Position numbers and translations under genes: made by a program. From Cecembia rubra (GTDB lineage: Bacteria; Bacteroidota; Bacteroidia; Cytophagales; Cyclobacteriaceae), in contig NZ_PYGF01000002.1 in NCBI RefSeq assembly GCF_003014575.1, forward strand, positions 291,850 through 355,849: a DNA stretch of 64,000 nt. Reading direction: 5' to 3'. Shown piece by piece: positions 17,382-25,396 of this stretch. Position 1 is the stretch's first letter, and every line of letters starts with the position of its first letter. The notes under the pieces were generated by a model, which ran no database searches, was not told where the DNA came from, and saw only the letters and a program-made list of their open reading frames with translations.

Positions 17382-17960
17382 TTATTTTTGATTGATGAGA
17401 AAATCACGGAATTCTTGTGTGTCAAAATTACTCATGCCCTCTTGATAAAAGACAATTTCACCATTGGGGTCGACCACCAGAGTGGTAGGAATGGATTGGC
17501 TTTGTAAGGTTGCATTCAGTCCGTAACTGGCATGTACCACAGGGAAAGTAAATCCTTTTTTGTCGATAAAATCTTTGCTCTTTTCAAATTCTTTATCCAA
17601 GGCAATCATTAGGAACTCCAGGTTTTCCTGTTCACTGACTTTTTTATACAAAGATTCGATATGAGGCATTTCTGCCCTACAGGGTGGGCACCAGGTTGCC
17701 CAAAGGTTGATGAATACTGTTTTCCCTCGGTATTCTTCCAACATCACCCGGTTGCCTTCCAGGTCCAGGAATGCACCTTGATAGTCAAATTTGGTATTGG
17801 ATTTATCAACAAGTGTGATTTTTGGTTTTTTAATACCTGTGGCAAGCAACAAGGATTGTACGCCACCCATAATGGGAGTCAATAGTCCTGTAAAGTACAG
17901 AAAAGCAAAAACTGCAAACATTATGCCCCAGCTTTTCAATTCTTTTTTCCAATCGATCAT
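17382..17960 (-). CDS. TlpA-like thioredoxin-fold protein
   Basis: 192 residues. An N-terminal membrane anchor (about 11-30, WGIMFAVFAFLYFTGLLTPI) places the thioredoxin domain in the periplasm. The redox motif is WATWCPPC (Cys91 and Cys94). The cis-proline segment SQSIPTTLVVDPNGEIVFYQEG follows. Members of the TlpA/ResA family reduce disulfides, for example in cytochrome c maturation, or act as general periplasmic reductases; which applies here cannot be told. A decayed paralogue lies immediately upstream (18116-18642), showing a past tandem duplication. Confidence 0.92.
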   Translation of the reverse strand: MIDWKKELKSWGIMFAVFAFLYFTGLLTPIMGGVQSLLLATGIKKPKITLVDKSNTKFDYQGAFLDLEGNRVMLEEYRGKTVFINLWATWCPPCRAEMPHIESLYKKVSEQENLEFLMIALDKEFEKSKDFIDKKGFTFPVVHASYGLNATLQSQSIPTTLVVDPNGEIVFYQEGMSNFDTQEFRDFLINQK

Positions 17961-18115
17961 TTAAATTCCATTTTTTGACAAATTAGAACAAAGTTGAGGA
18001 TATATCTTGTGACAAATAATACTGAATACAATGGGAATTGGATTTCAGTCTTACAAAATTCGGGTATAGTAGTCTGAATTTGGCTAAAATTATTTAAAAG
18101 GATATAAGTAAATCT

Positions 18116-18642
18116 TTATAATTTTTGGAGGTCAAAATTTGTCATGCCCTCTTGAAAAAAATCAATATTACCGTCTTGACTAACAATCAAAGTCATAGGA
18201 ATGGATTTTGTGTCTATTGACGAATTAAGACCTTCCTGTGAGTGAAATAAAGGGGAACTGTATTTTTTTATGTATGAAATCTATTGTTCTGGTAAAATCT
18301 TCATCTGTTGTAATTATCAGAAATTCAAGATTTTACCGATCTTTTACTTTTTTGTAAAGAATATTGATGTAAGGTATCCCGGCCCTACATGGCCCGCACC
18401 AAGAAGTCCAGATTTAAATGAAAAAAGTTTTCCCTTTGAAGTCGGTCAGAGATTCAACATTGCCCTCCAATTCAAGTATTATTCCGCTGAAATCAAATCG
18501 TGGGTTTGTTGGTTTCGGGTTAAATTTTCCCTAGATCAATCCTTTTACTAATAATTCCATCATTGCTTTTCTATGTAAAGATTTTTCGAATTGGGTAGTA
18601 TACAAAAGACCTAAGAAAATTAAGGCCATGAAATGAATTGGC
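18116..18642 (-). pseudogene. Decayed tandem copy of the TlpA-like thioredoxin gene
   Basis: Translating the minus strand in pieces recovers a full-length paralogue of the next gene. There is a membrane segment (FMALIFLGLLYTTQF), FDFSGIILELEGNVESLTDF, a thioredoxin motif WTSWCGPCRAGIPYINILYK, NLEFLIITTDEDFT, and the C-terminal KSIPMTLIVSQDGNIDFFQE ending with TAA at 18116. It is broken by in-frame stops (CTA at 18531-18533, TTA at 18414-18416 and TTA at 18333-18335, plus-strand reading) and a frameshift near 18240-18260. The motif Cys pair survives as CGPC rather than CPPC, so it was a diverged second copy, not a recent one. Confidence 0.88.
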
Positions 18643-19056
18643 GGAATTAAAAACTTCGGCTTGTACTTTTGATTTATTATTTGAAATATGAAAGATTAGA
18701 ACAAGCTGTTTGTCCTATGTTGTCCCATAGATTCATGTTATCATTATATGCATTTTTCCGATTCTAAGAAAAAATAATAACTTGAGAAGCAGCTATTTTC
18801 TCGATAAAATTTTCTCAAATATTGTGTTATCTGATGGCATTTCAAAGCAATGTTATTATGGATGATATTTTTTAAGTCTTACTTTTTTTGTTAAACAGCA
18901 TTAATTAGTTGAAGAATTTATATTCATTTGGATAGAAATCAAAACATCAGGTTTTCAGTTTTTTAGTTTCCTCATTGAGAATTTCAAAAGGTATTTTTTT
19001 GAGAGACATCGAGGACTTCTTACTTTGCGCCACCATTTGAATAAAAACCTGAACTT
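18643..19056. other. Gene-free region upstream of tex
   Basis: 414 bp of AT-rich DNA without a credible reading frame or RNA gene. Its right end carries the tex promoter (18998-19027). The remainder shows only short A/T runs; I see no repeat or remnant I can name. Confidence 0.5.
18998..19027 (+). promoter_or_regulatory. Candidate tex promoter
   Basis: TTTG at 18998-19001, an 18-bp spacer, then TTACTTTG at 19020-19027, which matches TAnnTTTG at seven of eight positions. The start codon follows 29 bp later. The spacing equals that of the stronger trp promoter at 42062-42091. Confidence 0.5.
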
Positions 19057-21306
19057 ATGAATATCCAACATTTTGTTAAAGTTGCCGAAGAGCTCAATAT
19101 CAAAGTTAAACAGGTCACAGATACCATTGTGTTATTGGATGAAGGGGCTACCGTTCCTTTCATTTCCCGCTACCGTAAAGAAGTTACCGGTAGTCTGGAT
19201 GAGGTGCAGGTGGCAGCTATAAGAGACCGTATTCAGCAATTGAGGGAACTTGACAAAAGGAGAGAGGCCATATTGAAATCCATAGAAGAGCAGGGGAAAC
19301 TTACTGTTGAATTGGAAGAAAAAATCAATGCTGCCGAGACCATGTCGGTTCTAGAGGATTTGTACCTGCCGTACAAGCCAAAGAGAAGAACAAAAGCGAC
19401 CATTGCTAAAGAAAAAGGTTTGGAGCCTTTGGCAGTCAAGATATTTGAACAAAGCTCCTTCGATCTCATAGAAGAAGCCGAAAAATATATTGATGCAGAA
19501 AAAGAGGTGAATTCCATAGATGAAGCCCTTCAAGGTGCCCGCGACATCATTGCTGAGTGGATCAATGAAAATGTGGAATTGAGGAAAAAAATGAGGGATC
19601 TCTTTATAGAAGAAGGGGAGTTCGTATCCAAAGTTATTCCGGGTAAAGAAGAGGAGGCCATCAAATACAAAGATTACTTTGATTGGAAAGAACCTATCAA
19701 AACGGCTCCTTCCCATAGGGTGCTTGCGATGAGAAGGGGCGAAAAGGAGTTGTTCTTGATGTTGGATTCTTCACCGGATGAATTTTCCGCATTGGCTTTG
19801 ATGGAGAAAAGCGTTCTTGAAAACGCTTCCAATGCAGCTGTGGAGCAAGTTAGGCTTGCGGTGAAAGACTGCTATAAAAGACTTTTGAAACCTTCCATGG
19901 AAACAGAAGTCAGGCTCTTCACCAAAAAGAAGGCCGATGAAGAGGCCATTAAGGTTTTTGCCGAAAATCTGAGGCAGCTTTTATTGGCCGCGCCTTTAGG
20001 TGAAAAATCCGTGATGGCCATTGATCCGGGTTTCCGGACAGGCTGTAAAACCGTTTGTCTTGGCCCTCAAGGTCAATTGTTGAGCTATGATACCATCTTC
20101 CCAAATGAACCTCATAGGAAAACTGCAGAAGCGGGCTCAACTATTAAGCATTTGGTTGAAAAGCATCAGGTGGAGGCCATAGCTATAGGAAATGGAACTG
20201 CAAGCAGGGAGACAGAGGCTTTTGTGAAATCATTGGGATTGCCCAAGCATATCATTGTAACCATGGTCAATGAAAGTGGGGCATCAATCTATTCTGCTTC
20301 TGAAGTAGCAAGAGAGGAATTTCCAGACCATGACCTAACGGTGCGTGGGGCAGTGTCTATAGGGAGAAGACTAATGGACCCATTGGCAGAGTTGGTGAAA
20401 ATAGATGCGAAATCCATTGGTGTAGGACAGTATCAGCATGATGTGGACCAGTCAGCTTTAAAGAACTCATTGGATGACACAGTGATGAGCTGCGTAAATG
20501 GTGTTGGCGTAGAAGTAAATACTGCTTCCAAACAACTTTTGACCTATGTATCTGGTTTGGGCCCTGTTCTGGCCCAGAATATCGTTAGCTACAGGAATGA
20601 AAACGGTCCATTCAAGAGCAGAAATGATATTAAAAAAGTACCAAGATTAGGTGACAAGGCATTTGAACAGGCAGCAGGATTTTTGCGCATCCGAAATGCC
20701 AAAAATCCACTCGATGCTTCTGCGGTTCACCCGGAGCGTTATGAACTGGTAGAAAAAATGGCCAAAGATATCGGAGCAAAAGTTACGGATCTGATGAGTT
20801 CTGAAGAATTGAGGTCAAAAATCATTTTGAAGAATTATGTTTCAGAAACAGTAGGGTTACCGACATTGCAGGATATCATGGAGGAACTTTCCAAGCCGGG
20901 AAGAGATCCAAGGGAAACTTTTGAAGTGTTCAATTTCCAGGAAGGAGTCAATGAAATTTCAGATCTGAAAGTCGGAATGAAGCTGCCGGGAATCATTACC
21001 AACATTACCAAGTTTGGGGCTTTTGTGGATATTGGGGTACATCAGGATGGATTGGTTCACCTAAGTCATTTGGCTGACCGATTTGTCAATGATCCTGCTG
21101 AAGTAGTGACTGTCAACCAAAAAGTGGAAGTAACCGTAATGGAGGTGGATATACCAAGAAAGCGGATCGGATTGAGCATGAAATCTGATCCATTTGCTGA
21201 AAGAGGAAAACCAAAACCTGGAGTAGAAAAGAAAAGAAGGGAAGAACCAGTGGCCGAGGGAGACCTAGCAGCGAAACTGGCCATGCTGAAGAATAAGTTT
21301 AGGTAA
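19057..21306 (+). CDS. tex: Tex-family RNA-binding transcription accessory protein
   Basis: 749 residues, the usual length for Tex. Domain order is the helical Tex N-terminus (ATVPFISRYRKEVTGSLDE), a central YqgF-like nuclease fold (VMAIDPGFRTGCKTVCLG), helix-hairpin-helix repeats (GLGPVLAQNIVSYRNENGPF, VPRLGDKAFEQAAGFLRI), and a C-terminal S1 RNA-binding domain (GIITNITKFGAFVDIGVHQD, near residues 650-715). Tex binds nucleic acids and is implicated in transcription and RNA turnover and stress tolerance; a biochemical activity is not settled. It has its own promoter and is separated from the next gene by a GA-rich repeat. Confidence 0.96.
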   Translation: MNIQHFVKVAEELNIKVKQVTDTIVLLDEGATVPFISRYRKEVTGSLDEVQVAAIRDRIQQLRELDKRREAILKSIEEQGKLTVELEEKINAAETMSVLEDLYLPYKPKRRTKATIAKEKGLEPLAVKIFEQSSFDLIEEAEKYIDAEKEVNSIDEALQGARDIIAEWINENVELRKKMRDLFIEEGEFVSKVIPGKEEEAIKYKDYFDWKEPIKTAPSHRVLAMRRGEKELFLMLDSSPDEFSALALMEKSVLENASNAAVEQVRLAVKDCYKRLLKPSMETEVRLFTKKKADEEAIKVFAENLRQLLLAAPLGEKSVMAIDPGFRTGCKTVCLGPQGQLLSYDTIFPNEPHRKTAEAGSTIKHLVEKHQVEAIAIGNGTASRETEAFVKSLGLPKHIIVTMVNESGASIYSASEVAREEFPDHDLTVRGAVSIGRRLMDPLAELVKIDAKSIGVGQYQHDVDQSALKNSLDDTVMSCVNGVGVEVNTASKQLLTYVSGLGPVLAQNIVSYRNENGPFKSRNDIKKVPRLGDKAFEQAAGFLRIRNAKNPLDASAVHPERYELVEKMAKDIGAKVTDLMSSEELRSKIILKNYVSETVGLPTLQDIMEELSKPGRDPRETFEVFNFQEGVNEISDLKVGMKLPGIITNITKFGAFVDIGVHQDGLVHLSHLADRFVNDPAEVVTVNQKVEVTVMEVDIPRKRIGLSMKSDPFAERGKPKPGVEKKRREEPVAEGDLAAKLAMLKNKFR

Positions 21307-21395
21307 ATTCAGAAGCAAGAAATTAGAAGCGAGATACGAGAAGATAAAAGAACCAAGAAGCGAAAGATTAGAAGCGAGAGACTTCTCCATGTCAT
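21307..21395 (+). repeat. GA-rich degenerate repeat
   Basis: Nearly all purine on the plus strand, built from variants of AGAAGCGAGA, AAATTAGAAGC and AGAACCAAGAAGC. The word AGAACCAAGAAGC (21349-21361) recurs exactly at 48062-48074. Units are not of fixed length, so it is a degenerate low-complexity repeat. It starts right after the tex stop codon. Confidence 0.65.
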
Positions 21396-21537
21396 TTGAA
21401 GATTCTATAAATTGGTATATTTACAAAAGGGTGATGACATCAAACTCAAAACTAGAAGAGGGTTGGTGGTTATCTTAGTCCTATGTTGCCAAACTTGGTA
21501 TGTTTTATCCTATTAAAGGTTTATCCGAAAGCTTCTG

Positions 21538-23673
21538 ATGAAAAAACTAAATTTAATTCTAAGTATTATTTGCATTCAAATAATTATGTCTTGTTCGAAA
21601 AAAGAATCCCAAGTGATATTGCCCGATGTGCAGCCACCTGTAGCCAAGATTGAGCCCTTTGAAATCTTATCCAAACATGGGCATGTCCGTGTGGATAATT
21701 ATTATTGGTTAAATGACAGGGAAAACCAGGATGTAATTGCATACCTGGAAGCTGAAAACGCCTATCTGGATACCATGATGGGGCATACCAAAATTTTTCA
21801 GGAAAAGTTATTTCAGGAAATGAAAAGCAGGATCAAGGAAGATGATTCCTCAGTTCCTTATCAGCTGGATGATTTTTTCTATTACGTAAGGTATGTTGAG
21901 GGAGGGGAATATCCCATTTACTGTAGAAAAAAAGGGAGTTTAAATGCACCTGAGGAAATCATCGTAGATGGTAATGAATTGGGCAAAGAGAAAGCTTATC
22001 TTAATTTTTATACTTCTATAAGCCCAGATCATAATCTTGCTGCAATTATTATGGATACCCAGGGCAGAAATTTTTATTCCATCATGGTGAAGGATCTGAA
22101 AACTGGTCAAATTCTTCCGGATAGAATAGAGGACACAAGGGGTGGAATAGCATGGACCAATGATAACCGCTCATTTTATTACTCAATTCCTGATAAACAG
22201 ACCTTAAGGGTATTTCAAATAAAAAGACACATTTTAGGTGCAGAAACTCTTAAAGATGAACTGGTTTTTGAGGAAAAGGATCCTACTTTGGATTGCTATG
22301 TCGGCAAAACTAAATCTAAAAAGTATGTCATCATCGGTTCTGGAAGGACTGATGCTTCCTATGCCCTGTTTATTGATGCCGATCAGCCGGGGAAACCTCA
22401 GTTGATTGAAAAAGTAAAGGACAATGTCCAATACCATGTGGACCATGCAGGAGGTGACAACTTTTATATCCATACCAACTTGGATGCAGTCAATTACCGC
22501 TTGGTTCAAGCTCCGGTGTCCAAGCCTCATGCTGCCAATTGGAAAGATGTGATCCCCCACAGGCAGAACATCTTCCTGGAAGGAGTTGATTATTTCAAAG
22601 AGTACATGGCCGTTCAGGAAACTTTCGAAGGTTTGGCCAAAATCAGGATCGTCAAATGGACTGATGGCTCTGAGCATGAATTGAAATTTGATGAACCTGC
22701 CTATTCGGCTGGGATAGGTTATAACCCAAACTTTGATACCAAAACGCTCCGTTATTCTTATACTTCGATGACTACCCCTAATTCAACCTATGATTACAAT
22801 ATGGAGAGCAGGGAGAAAACCTTGATGAAAGAGCAGCCTGTTTTGGGGGATTTTGATAAGAATAATTACCAAACAGAAAGGGTGATGGTGCCTGCAAGGG
22901 ATGGAAAGCGGATTCCGATGTCCATTGTTTACAGAAAGGACAAGTTCAAAAAAGACGGCTCAATGCCCGGATGGATATATGCTTATGGTTCTTACGGGTA
23001 TTCCATGGAGCCAACCTTCAGTTCTACCCGCTTGAGTTTGTTGGATAGAGGATTTGTTTATGCCATTGCGCATATCCGTGGAGGTCAGGAAATGGGAGGA
23101 GAGTGGTATGAGGATGGTAAAATGATGAACAAAAAGAATACCTTCACAGACTTCATAGACTGTTCAAAATGGCTTCAGGATAATGGTTATGTTGCAAAGG
23201 AAAGGTTGTTTGCATCTGGAGGAAGTGCTGGTGGTTTGCTGATGGGTGCAGTGGTCAATATGGCTCCGGAATTGTACAGCGGGGTAATAGCAGCTGTTCC
23301 ATTTGTGGATGTAGTGACCACCATGATGGATGAATCTATTCCATTGACTACTTTTGAATGGTTGGAGTGGGGGAATCCTAACATTCAGGAACAATATGAA
23401 TACATGCTTTCTTATTCGCCTTATGACAATGTGGAGGAAAAAGCCTACCCCAATTTGCTTGTAACGACTGGTTTGCATGATTCCCAAGTGCAATATTGGG
23501 AACCTGCCAAGTGGGTAGCTTTGCTCAGGACAAAAAAGACGGACAACAACAGGCTGTTTTTGTACACCAATTTAGATGCCGGACATGGTGGGGCTAGTGG
23601 CCGTTTTGAAAGGTTGAAGGAAATAGCCCTTGAATATGCATTTGTATTTGATATTCTGGGAATTTACGAATAA
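21538..23673 (+). CDS. S9A prolyl oligopeptidase / oligopeptidase B-like lipoprotein
   Basis: 711 residues. A lipoprotein signal ends at Cys19 (IIMSC). An N-terminal seven-bladed propeller (PFEILSKHGHVRVDNYYWLNDR onward) precedes an alpha/beta-hydrolase domain. The catalytic triad is Ser563 (GGSAGG), Asp648 (GLHDSQV) and His683 (DAGHGG). The IRGGQEMGGEWYEDGKM segment and the PhhxYGSYG-like YAYGSYGYSMEP are typical of oligopeptidase B (PtrB). It should cleave short peptides; the lipoprotein signal suggests a periplasmic or surface location. A terminator follows at 23727-23753. Confidence 0.93.
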   Translation: MKKLNLILSIICIQIIMSCSKKESQVILPDVQPPVAKIEPFEILSKHGHVRVDNYYWLNDRENQDVIAYLEAENAYLDTMMGHTKIFQEKLFQEMKSRIKEDDSSVPYQLDDFFYYVRYVEGGEYPIYCRKKGSLNAPEEIIVDGNELGKEKAYLNFYTSISPDHNLAAIIMDTQGRNFYSIMVKDLKTGQILPDRIEDTRGGIAWTNDNRSFYYSIPDKQTLRVFQIKRHILGAETLKDELVFEEKDPTLDCYVGKTKSKKYVIIGSGRTDASYALFIDADQPGKPQLIEKVKDNVQYHVDHAGGDNFYIHTNLDAVNYRLVQAPVSKPHAANWKDVIPHRQNIFLEGVDYFKEYMAVQETFEGLAKIRIVKWTDGSEHELKFDEPAYSAGIGYNPNFDTKTLRYSYTSMTTPNSTYDYNMESREKTLMKEQPVLGDFDKNNYQTERVMVPARDGKRIPMSIVYRKDKFKKDGSMPGWIYAYGSYGYSMEPTFSSTRLSLLDRGFVYAIAHIRGGQEMGGEWYEDGKMMNKKNTFTDFIDCSKWLQDNGYVAKERLFASGGSAGGLLMGAVVNMAPELYSGVIAAVPFVDVVTTMMDESIPLTTFEWLEWGNPNIQEQYEYMLSYSPYDNVEEKAYPNLLVTTGLHDSQVQYWEPAKWVALLRTKKTDNNRLFLYTNLDAGHGGASGRFERLKEIALEYAFVFDILGIYE

Positions 23674-23726
23674 GGGGTGCCAAAGTCAGTGATGACATAG
23701 TTACAGCTACTTATTGGGCTTATAAT

Positions 23727-23753
23727 AAAAAGGGATTTTCAAATCCCTTTTTT
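23727..23753 (+). terminator. Terminator of the S9 oligopeptidase gene
   Basis: AAAGGGATT with AATCCCTTT (within 23729-23750) form a hairpin with a 4-nt loop, followed by T residues to 23753. It lies 54 bp after the stop codon. Confidence 0.85.
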
Positions 23754-23858
23754 ATTTATATTCAGTTTTTGGGGAATAAAACTTCCAAATTGGAAAATCC
23801 GAGAGACTTGGTGGGGATTTTCCCTTTTTCAGTATTGGATAATTGTTTATTTTAGGTC

Positions 23859-24641
23859 ATGTTCAAAGACAAAGTGGTATGGATAACAGGAGCTTCTTCA
23901 GGCTTGGGGAAGTTCATGGCTTATGAGTTTGCCAGTCAGGGAGCGGTCTTGGCTCTTTCTGCAAGAAGAAAGGATCAATTGGAAGAGGTTAAAGCTACAA
24001 TTGAATCCAAAGGAGCCAAATGCCTTGTATTACCCTGTGATGTTTTGGAGGAAAGTCAGTTAGAGGCCGCTGTTCAAACCATCATCCGGGAATTTGGGAG
24101 CTTGGACGTGGCTGTTGCAAATGCCGGGTATGGTGTGGTGGGGAAAATAAAAAATCTTAGTGCCAAAGAATGGCGCAGGCAGATGGATGTTAATGTAGTT
24201 GGTCTTGCTCTTACTTACAAATATGCATTTCCATATCTTAAAGAAGCCCAAGGTAGGATTGTCTTAATTGGAAGTGTGGCGGCTTATGTGCCCAATCCAG
24301 GGGTAGGGGCCTACGGAGCATCGAAAGCGGCAGTACGGTCCATAGGGCAAACCTTACAGTTGGAATTAAAAGGCACTGGAGTTTCCTGCACGGTGATACA
24401 CCCAGGATTTGTGGAGTCAGACATTGCCAAAGTAGATAACGAGGGAGTTTTTCATCCTGAAAATCCGGACCCAAGACCTGCCCAATTGATGTGGCCAACA
24501 GACAAAGCAGCGAAAGTGATGGTCAGGGCCATAGCGAAAAGAAAGCGTTCCTATGTTTTTACCGGACACGGAAAAATTTTGGCATTTATAGGGCAACATT
24601 TTCCTAGGCTGGCGGCTTTGTTAGTATCAAAGATGGGCTGA
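23859..24641 (+). CDS. Short-chain dehydrogenase/reductase (SDR)
   Basis: 260 residues, classical SDR. The cofactor motif is TGASSGLG near residue 10, followed by NAGYGVVG. Ser is in IGSVAAYV, and the catalytic YxxxK is Tyr152/Lys156 (YGASKAA). Substrate is unknown. The C-terminus (RKRSYVFTGHGKILAFIGQHFPRLAALLVSKMG) is hydrophobic, like SDRs of the DltE/YqjQ type that act on lipophilic substrates. It is convergent with the SIS-domain gene, only 19 bp away. A second SDR of similar layout is at 61365. Confidence 0.92.
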   Translation: MFKDKVVWITGASSGLGKFMAYEFASQGAVLALSARRKDQLEEVKATIESKGAKCLVLPCDVLEESQLEAAVQTIIREFGSLDVAVANAGYGVVGKIKNLSAKEWRRQMDVNVVGLALTYKYAFPYLKEAQGRIVLIGSVAAYVPNPGVGAYGASKAAVRSIGQTLQLELKGTGVSCTVIHPGFVESDIAKVDNEGVFHPENPDPRPAQLMWPTDKAAKVMVRAIAKRKRSYVFTGHGKILAFIGQHFPRLAALLVSKMG

Positions 24642-24660
24642 ATACTGGATTAGTTCTTTT

Positions 24661-25395
24661 TTAAAGGCCTTTTATTTTTCCTTTATACTTTTTGATGAGG
24701 GCTTCATTATGTTCCTCGCCTTCATCGGAATTGGAACTGCTGAAAACTTCAGGACTTAGCCCTTTTTTAACCATGTTTTCGGTGGCTTGGACCATAATGG
24801 CCTGAAGAATAGTGGTTCCTATCACTGTAGAAGTGGCACCGACTTTAAATCCGAGACCTTCGATTTCTACTGATGCATCTCCGATTTCTCCCCCATTGTC
24901 AAAATAAAGGTCAGCAATTTGGAAAAGTTTTTTGCCGGATGGGTGTCTGGACTCCACTGACAGTGTATGTTTGAGGTTGGTAATAGCAATCACTTTGGCC
25001 CCATTTTCCCTGGCAATCATAGCCATTTCTATACTGACTGTATTCCTCCCCGAATTGGAAGAAATGATAAAGATGTCTTTTTCGGTAATAGAATAAGCTC
25101 CTAGAAGTTGGGCGGCATATCCTTCCATCCTTTCGACCTCTGTACTGTATGAAGCATCCTTGTGAAGCATAAGGGCATCATCCAAAATTGGGATTACCCT
25201 AGCAAATCCACCTGCACGATAGAAGATTTCCTCTGCAAATATATGGGAGTGCCCAGTACCACTTGTAAGGATATATCCTCCCATTTCCATACAACCCGAT
25301 ATCCAAGAAGCCGCTTCTTCAATTTTTCCGGATTGTTCATGGACAAGTTGAAGTTTTTGCTGGATTTGATTAAAATACTTTTTGTACGCCTTCAT
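24661..25395 (-). CDS. SIS-domain phosphosugar isomerase-like protein
   Basis: 244 residues with the sugar isomerase (SIS) fold of the UPF0309 type. Visible are YILTSGTGHSHIFAEEIFYR (phosphosugar-binding loop), DIFIISSNSGRNTVSIEMAM and GAKVIAITNLKHTLSVESRH. Such proteins bind or isomerise phosphorylated sugars or amino sugars in the cytosol. It is the last gene of a tight four-gene operon with two cytochrome-like proteins and a DUF1501 protein (1-bp gap to the preceding gene), which suggests the operon handles a sugar-containing substrate. The actual sugar is unknown. Confidence 0.85.
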   Translation of the reverse strand: MKAYKKYFNQIQQKLQLVHEQSGKIEEAASWISGCMEMGGYILTSGTGHSHIFAEEIFYRAGGFARVIPILDDALMLHKDASYSTEVERMEGYAAQLLGAYSITEKDIFIISSNSGRNTVSIEMAMIARENGAKVIAITNLKHTLSVESRHPSGKKLFQIADLYFDNGGEIGDASVEIEGLGFKVGATSTVIGTTILQAIMVQATENMVKKGLSPEVFSSSNSDEGEEHNEALIKKYKGKIKGL

Positions 25396-25396
25396 G

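Noticed and set aside
18270-18551. 93-codon plus-strand frame
   Set aside because: Antisense to the decayed tlpA copy, which explains the sequence much better.
21307-21395. GA-rich repeats as a CRISPR array
   Set aside because: Units vary in length and sequence, there are no constant spacers and no cas genes in the window.
24655-24680. AAAAGGCCTTTT as a terminator between the SDR and SIS genes
   Set aside because: The palindrome overlaps the SIS coding end and has no loop or convincing stem length.
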